Positions 1 to 5,107 of a stretch of DNA of 5,107 nucleotides are shown here, piece by piece. The translations under genes and the position numbers were made by a program. The DNA is from Rhizobacter sp. Its GTDB lineage: Bacteria > Pseudomonadota > Gammaproteobacteria > Burkholderiales > Burkholderiaceae. The notes beneath the pieces are model-generated. The model ran no database searches, had not been told where the DNA came from, and saw only the letters and a list, made by a program, of their open reading frames with translations. Within the stretch, counting starts at the first letter, position 1, and every line of letters starts with the position of its first letter. The stretch is taken from contig JACMKW010000281.1 of assembly GCA_014379885.1 (NCBI GenBank), positions 1-5,107 on the forward strand, given 5' to 3'.

Positions 1-945
1 CACCTGCCGGCCGCGCCCGGTGTGGGCGCGCGCGTGGCGCGCCTCGCTGTGGCCGAGAGCCAGCGCACCGACGAGATGGCCGAGCAGATCTTGCAAGACA
101 TGGGGCTCAGCTTCGAGTTGCTGCGCACCGTGAACTCAGCACAAGTGCAAGGCACGCAGATCGCCGGCAACGGGCCGGTGCTGACGATTCGCCGTGCCGT
201 TGCACTGCTCGGCCTGAAGGGTGTTCGCCAAGCGGCTGCGTCGTTGCGCGCCTGGCCGGGCCCGCTGTCTGAAACCCATGCCAGCGCCTTGCAAAAGCTG
301 ATGGAACGTGTGCGCCTGGTGGGCCACACCGCCCAGGCCTTGCGGCCGGCCGGCTACGACCCCGAGGTGGTCTACCTGATCGCCATCCTGCAAAACCTGG
401 GCAGGCTGATGGTGCAATACCACTTCCCTGAAGAAGCCGAGCAGATCCGCCAGCTGATGCAAAACGCACCGCCCGCCGATCCGGGCGAGCCCGAGCTGCC
501 TGGCATGACAGAAGAGGGCGCTGCGTTCGCTGTGCTGGGCGTTGACATCGAATCGCTGGGCGCCGCCGTGGCCAAACACTGGGGCCTGACCGACGAGGTG
601 CTGCACATGATTCGCCGCCTGCCTGTCAACCGGCCGATACGCGTGGCTGACACCGACGGCGACATGCTGCGTCTGGCCGCCAGTGTGGCCAACGAAGCCG
701 TCGACGCCGTGACACAACTGCCGCCCACCCGCGTGGGTGCTGCGCTCAACAACGTGGCCCAGCGCTACGGGCGGGCGCTGTCGATCACCGTCAAAGACAT
801 CACCGAGGGCTTGCAGGCGGCACGTGGCAGCTTGCACAGCGGCCCGTCGGTTCGTGTGCCCCGCGCCCCCGCGCGTGAGCATGCCGAACAAGGCGACCCG
901 GGCACGACTGAGTTCTCCGCGCTGCTGGCCTCCCGCAACCGCTGA
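1..945 (+). CDS. HDOD-domain signalling protein (5'-truncated by window edge)
   Basis: The reading frame is open from base 1 and stops at TGA 943-945. A GTG at 22 is a possible start, but the seven codons before it already align without gaps to the HDOD domain of the next gene (base 1 matches its residue 300). The true start therefore lies upstream of the window. HDOD motifs are visible: the LLRTVNSAQ segment (about 118-144), the RRAVALLGLKGVRQ segment (about 190-231) and the QNLGRL motif at 391-408. HD-type proteins have HD where this one has QN, so phosphohydrolase or metal-dependent activity is unlikely. The family generally acts in the cytoplasm as a signalling output or scaffold module. 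After the HDOD region only a short Pro/Arg-rich tail remains, with no GAF domain. The next gene starts 14 bases downstream, suggesting an operon. What precedes the HDOD domain cannot be seen; a kinase domain like its neighbour's is possible but is only inference. Confidence 0.85.
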   Translation, partial: HLPAAPGVGARVARLAVAESQRTDEMAEQILQDMGLSFELLRTVNSAQVQGTQIAGNGPVLTIRRAVALLGLKGVRQAAASLRAWPGPLSETHASALQKLMERVRLVGHTAQALRPAGYDPEVVYLIAILQNLGRLMVQYHFPEEAEQIRQLMQNAPPADPGEPELPGMTEEGAAFAVLGVDIESLGAAVAKHWGLTDEVLHMIRRLPVNRPIRVADTDGDMLRLAASVANEAVDAVTQLPPTRVGAALNNVAQRYGRALSITVKDITEGLQAARGSLHSGPSVRVPRAPAREHAEQGDPGTTEFSALLASRNR

Positions 946-959
946 CCACGCGAACGACC

Positions 960-3395
960 ATGCCTGCTGCAATCGCCGTCGAGACCCTGGGCCGCTTCGA
1001 GCTGAAGCGCGAGCTCGGCAAGGGCGCGCAGGCCACCGTGTGGCTGGCGTTCGACCCGCGGCTGGAGCGTGAGGTCGCTGTCAAGCTGATGCATGCCGGC
1101 GCCAATGCGCTGGCCGTTGACCAATGGCTGCAAGAGGCCCGCCATGTGAGCCGGCTGAACCACCCGCACATCGTGCCGGTGTTCGAGGCCGACGTGCACA
1201 AGCAGCAGCCCTACCTGGTGTTCGAGTACGTACCCGGGCGCACGCTCACGGCGCATCTGCGCGCACGCGGCGCGCTGCCGGCGCGCGAGGCGGTGGAGAT
1301 GATGGTGGGTGTACTCGATGCCTTGCAGGCGGCGCACGCCGCTGGCGTGGTGCACCGCGACCTGAAGCCGTCGAACATCCTCGTCGACGGCAATGGCCGG
1401 GGCCGGGTGATGGACTTCGGCATTGCCGCACGCATGCAAGACCCGGCCAACCAGCAGCAGGTGGTGGGCACGCCGGGCTACATGTCGCCCGAAGCCACGC
1501 ATGGCATGAAACCTTCGCCGGGCATGGATGTTTTTTCAGCCGGCCTGGTGCTGGCGGAAATGCTCAGTGGCAAACAGCTCATCGCTGAAAAAGACCCCTA
1601 CCGCGCGATGTACCGCGTGGCCCATGAAGACTTGGCCCTGCCTGCAGGCAGTGCCACCGACGCCGATGACACCTTGCGCGCCATCGTGCTGCGCAGCCTG
1701 GCACGCGACCCGTCCAAGCGCCACACCAGCGCGGCCGACCTGCGTGACGCCTTGCAGCAGTGGCTCGCGCCAAGCCCGGGCGCCGAAGCCTTGCCTGCCG
1801 GTGGCAACGCCAATGGCACGCTCGACTTTCTGCTGCGCCGCATGCGCCACAAGAGCGACTTCCCCGCGCTGTCTGATTCGGTTGGCCGCATTCAGCGTGT
1901 GGCCAACTCCGAGAACGAAAGCCTGGCCAGCCTGTCGGGCGAGATTTTGAAAGACGTGGCGCTCACCAACAAGCTCTTGCGCATGGTCAACACCGCGCGC
2001 TACAGCAGCGCGGGCGGCGGCAACATCAGCACCGTCTCGCGTGCGGTGGCGCTGGTGGGTTTTGCCGGCATCCGCAACATGGCGCTCAGCCTGGTGTTGC
2101 TGGAGCACATGCACGACAAGGCACATGCCAACCAGTTGAAGGAAGAGTTCTTGCGCTCGCTGATGGCCGGCTCGTTGGCCAGCGAGCTGTGTGGTGTGCA
2201 GCGTGATGGCGAAGAGGCTTTCATCGGCACCATGTTCCAGAACCTGGGGCGTTTGCTGACTGAGTTCTATTTTCCCGACGAGGCGCGCCAAGTGCGCAGC
2301 CTGGTGACTGCGGCTGGCACCAAAACCACCAGCGCGGCGCGCGGCGCGAGCGCAGAGCATGCGGCGTCGATCAGCGTGCTGGGCCTGAGCTTTGAGGAGT
2401 TGGGCCTGGGTGTGGCCAAGGCCTGGGGCCTGCCCGAAGGTTTGCAGCGCTGCATGCGCAAGCCGAGTGGCGAGCCGCCGGGCCGTGCCTGTGACAAGAC
2501 AGACCGTTTGCAATGGGTGGCCAAGGCCGCCAATGAGGTGACCGACGCGCTGATGAAGGCCGAGCCCGGCCGCGCAAGCGCTGAAATTGCCGCCGTGGCC
2601 GAGCGCTACAGCAAGGCCCTTGGCGTGAGCGTGCGCGAGATGCAGGCGGCTGCAGTGGTGGCCCAGCAACGCCTGAGCGAAATGGCACAGGCCATGAACC
2701 TGCAGGCCCAGCCGGGCTCGCCGATGCGGCGCCTGCTGGAGCAGCCGGGCAATGGCACCGCAGTGGTGATCGAACACGACAGCCTCACCGAACACGCCTT
2801 GCACGCCACGCTGCCACTGGCACCCGCGCCGGTCGCTGCGCCCAACGCGCCGCAGGTAGTGGACCAGCAGGCCGCCATCGACATGCTGGCCGCGGGCATC
2901 CAGGACATCACCAACACCATGGTCGAAGACTTCAAGCTCAACGAAGTGTTGCGCATGATTCTGGAGACCATGCTGCGTGCGCTGCACTTCCGCCGCATCA
3001 TCTTCTGTCTGCGCGACGCCAAGACCGAAACGCTCACCGGCCGCTTCGGCCTGGGTGATGGCGTGGAGCAGTTGTCGGCCAAGTTCAGGGTGCCGCTCAA
3101 GCCCGCGGCTGGCTCGGCCATTGATCTGTTCGGCGCGGTCTGCATCAAGGGTGCCGACACGCTCATCTCTGACGCCACCGTGCCGCAGATCGCAAGCCGC
3201 TTGCCGCCCTGGTACAAGCAGGCCGTGAACGCGCCAGCCTTTTTGCTGCTGCCGCTCACGCTGAAGGGCGCGCCCTTTGCGCTGATCTATGCAGACAAGG
3301 CACAACCGGGTGCCATCGAACTGGGTGAGAAGGAACTCTCACTTTTGCGCACTTTGCGCAACCAGGCCGTGATGGCCTTCAAGCAGGCGAGTTGA
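960..3395 (+). CDS. Ser/Thr protein kinase - HDOD - GAF fusion protein
   Basis: An 811-residue cytoplasmic signalling protein with no membrane segment seen. Residues about 13-270 form a Hanks-type Ser/Thr kinase: glycine loop GKGAQATV (20-27), ATP-binding Lys42, helix-C Glu59, catalytic loop HRDLKPSN (132-139), DFG 152-154, GTPGYMSPE (170-178), Asp190 and the late conserved Arg254. All catalytic residues are present, so it should be active. Residues about 285-560 are an HDOD domain (LLRMVNTARYSS at 339-350, RAVALVGFAGIRN at 361-373) with Q427-N428 in place of the HD pair. A Pro/Ala-rich linker (about 575-635) leads to a GAF-like domain (about 637-808) that may bind a small ligand or mediate dimerisation. 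The ATG at 960 is chosen because the kinase fold begins within about 12 residues. No clear Shine-Dalgarno sequence precedes it, which fits translational coupling to the HDOD gene 14 bases upstream. Its substrate and pathway are unknown. Confidence 0.93.
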   Translation: MPAAIAVETLGRFELKRELGKGAQATVWLAFDPRLEREVAVKLMHAGANALAVDQWLQEARHVSRLNHPHIVPVFEADVHKQQPYLVFEYVPGRTLTAHLRARGALPAREAVEMMVGVLDALQAAHAAGVVHRDLKPSNILVDGNGRGRVMDFGIAARMQDPANQQQVVGTPGYMSPEATHGMKPSPGMDVFSAGLVLAEMLSGKQLIAEKDPYRAMYRVAHEDLALPAGSATDADDTLRAIVLRSLARDPSKRHTSAADLRDALQQWLAPSPGAEALPAGGNANGTLDFLLRRMRHKSDFPALSDSVGRIQRVANSENESLASLSGEILKDVALTNKLLRMVNTARYSSAGGGNISTVSRAVALVGFAGIRNMALSLVLLEHMHDKAHANQLKEEFLRSLMAGSLASELCGVQRDGEEAFIGTMFQNLGRLLTEFYFPDEARQVRSLVTAAGTKTTSAARGASAEHAASISVLGLSFEELGLGVAKAWGLPEGLQRCMRKPSGEPPGRACDKTDRLQWVAKAANEVTDALMKAEPGRASAEIAAVAERYSKALGVSVREMQAAAVVAQQRLSEMAQAMNLQAQPGSPMRRLLEQPGNGTAVVIEHDSLTEHALHATLPLAPAPVAAPNAPQVVDQQAAIDMLAAGIQDITNTMVEDFKLNEVLRMILETMLRALHFRRIIFCLRDAKTETLTGRFGLGDGVEQLSAKFRVPLKPAAGSAIDLFGAVCIKGADTLISDATVPQIASRLPPWYKQAVNAPAFLLLPLTLKGAPFALIYADKAQPGAIELGEKELSLLRTLRNQAVMAFKQAS

Positions 3396-3583
3396 TCTGT
3401 TGCCGCGCGTTGCTTGACGCAGGTCGCGACTGCCTGCCTATCGGCTGGGACTCATGTCGTGACGCGATTCACGCTAGCGCCGGGCGCGTTGCAGAACCTG
3501 TGGAACACCTCCTTGTGAGAGCGTGTTACGTGGTGGCAGGATGGGCCTTGTTAACGACCCCTCACTATCACGGAGAAAAAGAA
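3396..3583 (+). other. intergenic leader between the kinase gene and the first SBP gene
   Basis: These 188 bases hold no supported gene. Several small inverted repeats are visible: GTCGCGAC (3423-3430), CGTGA-N6-TCACG (3458-3473), CGCTAGCG (3472-3479) and GCGCC-G-GGCGC (3477-3487). None is followed by a T-tract, so I see no intrinsic terminator for the upstream pair. Promoter-like hexamers are weak. The best I found are TTGTGA at 3513-3518 and CAGGAT at 3537-3542 with an 18-base spacer, matching 4/6 and 3/6 of the sigma-70 consensus. The SBP gene may have its own promoter here or may partly depend on read-through. An in-frame extension of the SBP reading frame runs through this region, but it lacks coding character. 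Confidence 0.4.
3572..3576 (+). promoter_or_regulatory. Shine-Dalgarno sequence deciding the SBP start at 3584
   Basis: GGAGA lies 7 bases before the ATG at 3584. It supports that ATG over the in-frame TTG at 3392, which overlaps the kinase stop codon and would put about 64 residues ahead of the signal peptide. Confidence 0.8.
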
Positions 3584-4765
3584 ATGACCAATCCCCAGTG
3601 GACTCGCCGGCACGCCTTGCATGCCATGGCTGCCGCGAGCGCCTTGGCTTCCCTGCCGCTCAGGGCGCAAGACAACGCCGCCGCTTCGAGCGATGGCGCT
3701 TCGGCTGCTCCGCGCGACGCCAAAGAGATTCGCATTGGTCAGAGCGTTCACCTGACGGGCCCGCTGGCGCCGTTCATCCTCCCGGTCGTCAAGGGGCAGA
3801 ACCTGGCGATCGATGAACTCAACCGCAAGGGGGGCCTGCAGGGCCGGCCGGTGCGGCTGATCACGCTTGATGACGCCTACGACCCCAAGAAGTGCGTCGA
3901 GAACGTCAATACCCTCATCGACAAGGAAAAGGTCGTCGCCTTGTACGGCCTGGCTAGCACCGCCAACGTGGCCGCCGTGTTGCCCATCCTGAGCGAAAAG
4001 AAGATTCCTCTGGTCGGCGTGTACACCGGCTCGCCGGTGTTGCGCACGAAGCAGCACCCGTACTTTTTCACCACCATGGCGAGCTACCGCGACGAAGTGG
4101 TGCAGATGATCCGCAACCTGGTCACGCTGCAAAAGTCGCAAATCGGTCTGGTGTACCAGAACGCCCCGTTCGGCCAGTTGATGAAGCCGGTGGTGGAAGA
4201 AGTTGCCAAGGAACTGGGCGCCACCCTGGTGGCACTGGTGCCGCTGGAGGCCAATGGCAGCGATGCCGTGGCAGCCGCACAGTCGCTGGCCGCGGCCAAG
4301 CCGCAAGCCATCATGTTCATGGCCTTCGGCCCGTCGATCATCCCGTTCGTGAAGGCGGCTCGGGCTTACGTCGGCGTGCCGATCTACTGCGTGTCAATTT
4401 CCAACTCACCGGCGCTCTTGAAGGCCATGGGCGAAGACGCACGCGGCCTGGCATTCACGCAGCTTGTGCCTTACCCCTACCGCCAGACCACCGCGGTCAC
4501 GCGTGATCTGTCCGCGGTCATGTCTCGTGCAGGCATCGAGGTCGGCTACGACTACATGTTCGGCTACGTCAGCATGCGCATCCTTCTCGAAGCCATGCGC
4601 CGTGCCGGCAAGCAGGTCACACCAGCCAACATCGTCAAGGGCATGGAAAGCATGGCCAAGTACGACATGGGTGGCTACCCGGTCAGTTACGGCCCGAACA
4701 AGCACCATGGCTCGACCTTCGTTGAAATCACCATCGTGGGCCCGGGCGGTCGCTGGATTCGCTGA
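3584..4765 (+). CDS. periplasmic ABC-type substrate-binding protein, LivK / Peripla_BP_6 family
   Basis: A 393-residue solute-binding protein. The N-terminus has a twin-arginine-like signal (TRRHALHA, Arg8-Arg9) and a mildly hydrophobic Ala-rich stretch ending near LRA-Q (about residue 28). There is no lipobox Cys, so a soluble periplasmic protein exported by Tat (possibly Sec) is expected. The mature part begins with EIRIGQSVHLTGPLAPF (48-64), followed by GQNLAIDELNRKGGLQGRPV (71-90), typical of the first lobe of branched-chain amino acid/amide-binding proteins. Further family-like segments are ALYGLASTANVAAVLP (119-134), IPLVGVYTGSP (141-151) and the FGYVSMRILLEAMRRAGK helix (326-343). Length is normal for the family. 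Such proteins deliver amino acids, amides, urea or aromatic acids to ABC permeases, and the ligand cannot be told from sequence. No permease or ATPase gene is adjacent in the window. A terminator follows immediately, and a paralogue lies downstream. Confidence 0.92.
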   Translation: MTNPQWTRRHALHAMAAASALASLPLRAQDNAAASSDGASAAPRDAKEIRIGQSVHLTGPLAPFILPVVKGQNLAIDELNRKGGLQGRPVRLITLDDAYDPKKCVENVNTLIDKEKVVALYGLASTANVAAVLPILSEKKIPLVGVYTGSPVLRTKQHPYFFTTMASYRDEVVQMIRNLVTLQKSQIGLVYQNAPFGQLMKPVVEEVAKELGATLVALVPLEANGSDAVAAAQSLAAAKPQAIMFMAFGPSIIPFVKAARAYVGVPIYCVSISNSPALLKAMGEDARGLAFTQLVPYPYRQTTAVTRDLSAVMSRAGIEVGYDYMFGYVSMRILLEAMRRAGKQVTPANIVKGMESMAKYDMGGYPVSYGPNKHHGSTFVEITIVGPGGRWIR

Positions 4766-4784
4766 GCCTCAGACGCTTTGATTG

Positions 4785-4815
4785 AAAACGGCAGGCCGTC
4801 GGGCCTGCCGTTTTT
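4785..4815 (+). terminator. strong intrinsic (Rho-independent) terminator
   Basis: AAAACGGCAGGCC (4785-4797) pairs perfectly with GGCCTGCCGTTTT (4802-4814) around the 4-base loop GTCG, giving a 13-bp stem with nine contiguous base pairs from CGGCAGGCC. The run of T ends at 4815. It starts 19 bases after the SBP stop codon. Because the stem is flanked by A-tract and T-tract, it could also work on the opposite strand, but no convergent gene is seen in the window. Confidence 0.93.
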
Positions 4816-4853
4816 CATTTGTCGGCCTGCTTTGTCTGCTGGCTGCAACATTT

Positions 4854-4869
4854 ATGCACGATCGTGCAT
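4854..4869. promoter_or_regulatory. perfect 16-bp palindrome, probable operator (TGCA-N6-TGCA)
   Basis: ATGCACGATCGTGCAT is identical to its reverse complement. Its core is TGCA, six bases (CGATCG), TGCA. The size and symmetry fit a dimeric helix-turn-helix repressor or activator, and it lies 64 bases before the ATG of the second SBP gene, where a promoter is expected. From memory, the benzoyl-CoA-responsive repressors BzdR and BoxR of Azoarcus recognise TGCA-based repeats of this kind, but other families (MarR, TetR, GntR) also use short palindromes. No regulator gene is visible in the window. Confidence 0.7.
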
Positions 4870-4890
4870 TTTGTCCTTCAGAATCCGCCT

Positions 4891-4905
4891 CGCCGAATGT
4901 CGGCG
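4891..4905 (+). other. small GC hairpin in the leader of the second SBP gene
   Basis: CGCCG (4891-4895) and CGGCG (4901-4905) pair perfectly around the loop AATGT. The stem is only 5 bp and has no T-tract, so it is not a terminator. It ends 14 bases before the Shine-Dalgarno sequence and could affect mRNA stability or translation, or could be chance in GC-rich DNA. Confidence 0.35.
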
Positions 4906-4919
4906 TGAACAAGATGGAT

Positions 4920-4925
4920 GGAGGG
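4920..4925 (+). promoter_or_regulatory. strong Shine-Dalgarno sequence for the second SBP gene
   Basis: GGAGGG lies 8 bases before the ATG at 4934. Its strength and spacing fix that start, which also places a twin-arginine signal peptide at the N-terminus. Confidence 0.85.
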
Positions 4926-4933
4926 AACTCAAC

Positions 4934-5107
4934 ATGAACCACAACAGCAACGGCCGCAGGCGCACATTGCACGGCGCCGTGGGGTTGACCGGCGCGCTGC
5001 TGGGGCTGAGCGCGCGGTCTCAGGAAAAACCGCAGGACGACCCGCGCGAAATCCGCATCGGCCAGAGCGCTGTGTTGACCGGGCCTTTGGCGCCTTCGGT
5101 CACATCC
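4934..5107 (+). CDS. second periplasmic substrate-binding protein, paralogue of the preceding one (3'-truncated by window edge)
   Basis: Only the first 58 codons are present and the frame is open to the last base. The N-terminus carries a twin-arginine-like signal (GRRRTLHG, about residues 7-14) and a hydrophobic stretch GAVGLTGALLGLSA ending near ARS-Q, with no lipobox Cys. The mature start, REIRIGQSAVLTGPLAP (38-54), matches KEIRIGQSVHLTGPLAP of the upstream SBP at 14 of 17 positions. The gene is therefore very probably a paralogue of the same LivK / Peripla_BP_6 family, expected to be roughly 390 residues long. Signal peptides and leaders differ, and a terminator plus a palindrome lie between the two genes, which suggests independent regulation. 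The ligand is unknown. Confidence 0.85.
   Translation, partial: MNHNSNGRRRTLHGAVGLTGALLGLSARSQEKPQDDPREIRIGQSAVLTGPLAPSVTS

Larger units (their letters stand above)
4816..4933 (+). promoter_or_regulatory. upstream regulatory region of the second SBP gene
   Basis: This 118-base gap between the terminator and the next ATG should contain that gene's promoter, because transcription from the left is expected to stop at the terminator. Candidate elements are weak: TTGTCT (4832-4837) with TATGCA (4853-4858) at a short 15-base spacing, or TGCACG (4855-4860) with CAGAAT (4879-4884) at 18 bases. In either case the promoter would overlap the 16-bp palindrome, consistent with repression by a bound regulator. 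The promoter position is a guess; its existence somewhere here is a firmer inference. Confidence 0.5.

Noticed and set aside
22..945. GTG at 22 as the true start of the first gene
   Set aside because: Homology to the second gene's HDOD domain continues without a gap into the codons at 1-21, and no Shine-Dalgarno sequence precedes the GTG. The gene is better read as cut by the window edge.
136..972. 278-codon open frame on the minus strand across the first HDOD gene
   Set aside because: It has the same antisense-shadow character and no domain, and it overlaps a well-supported HDOD gene entirely.
1536..3305. 589-codon open frame on the minus strand inside the kinase gene
   Set aside because: It mirrors the codon bias of a GC-rich + strand gene. 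Its translation is His/Gln/Ala-rich with no recognisable domain, while the + strand frame has clear kinase, HDOD and GAF motifs.
3419..3437. Hairpin GCAGG...CCTGC after the kinase gene as a terminator
   Set aside because: The arms are only 5 bp, the internal GTCGCGAC competes for pairing, and no T-tract follows.
3458..3473. CGTGA-N6-TCACG inverted repeat as an operator for the first SBP
   Set aside because: Arms of 5 bp are expected by chance at this GC content, and no promoter could be placed next to it. It is kept only as a mention in the intergenic entry.
3534..3557. Sigma-54-like promoter (TGGCAGG followed by TTGTT) upstream of the first SBP
   Set aside because: The gap between the two elements is 7 bases instead of the required 4, and the conserved GC of the -12 element is missing.
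3392..3583. 64-residue N-terminal extension of the first SBP from a TTG overlapping the kinase stop codon
   Set aside because: The extension lacks any family similarity, would bury the signal peptide, and the ATG at 3584 has a good Shine-Dalgarno sequence at the right distance.
4769..4972. 67-codon minus-strand frame in the intergenic region after the first SBP
   Set aside because: It runs through the terminator hairpin, the palindrome and the start of the next gene, and has no coding-like features.

Overview
The window is GC-rich with strong G/C bias at third codon positions. Domain content and codon style suggest a betaproteobacterium of the Burkholderiales, probably Comamonadaceae-like; this is an impression, since no rRNA or marker gene is present. 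All supported genes lie on the + strand. There are four: two signalling genes on the left and two periplasmic solute-binding protein (SBP) genes on the right. The first and last are cut by the window edges.

Left half (1-3395): a 5'-truncated HDOD-domain gene (1-945) is followed after 14 bases by an 811-residue protein (960-3395). That protein joins an apparently active Hanks-type Ser/Thr kinase, an HDOD domain and a C-terminal GAF-like sensor domain. The two HDOD regions are clearly paralogous. The match continues without a gap to base 1, so the upstream gene starts outside the window. In both copies the position normally occupied by the HD pair reads QN, so these look like non-catalytic, protein-interaction HDOD modules. 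Tight spacing suggests one transcript.

Middle (3396-3583): 188 bases without a gene, no convincing intrinsic terminator and only weak promoter-like hexamers. The leader ends in a good Shine-Dalgarno sequence before the ATG at 3584.

Right half (3584-5107): a complete 393-residue SBP of the branched-chain amino acid/amide-binding (LivK, Peripla_BP_6) type has a twin-arginine-like signal peptide. A strong intrinsic terminator (4785-4815) follows it. A 118-base intergenic leader then leads to a second, paralogous SBP gene (4934 to the window end). This leader contains a perfect 16-bp palindrome of the form TGCA-N6-TGCA, a likely operator, and a small GC hairpin. The terminator and palindrome suggest that the two paralogous SBPs are transcribed and regulated separately. 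No permease or ATPase gene is visible.

The most notable points are the kinase-HDOD-GAF fusion beside an HDOD paralogue, the activation loop with no Ser/Thr before its GT motif, and the TGCA-N6-TGCA palindrome ahead of the second SBP gene. Any functional link between the signalling pair and the SBP pair is speculative.
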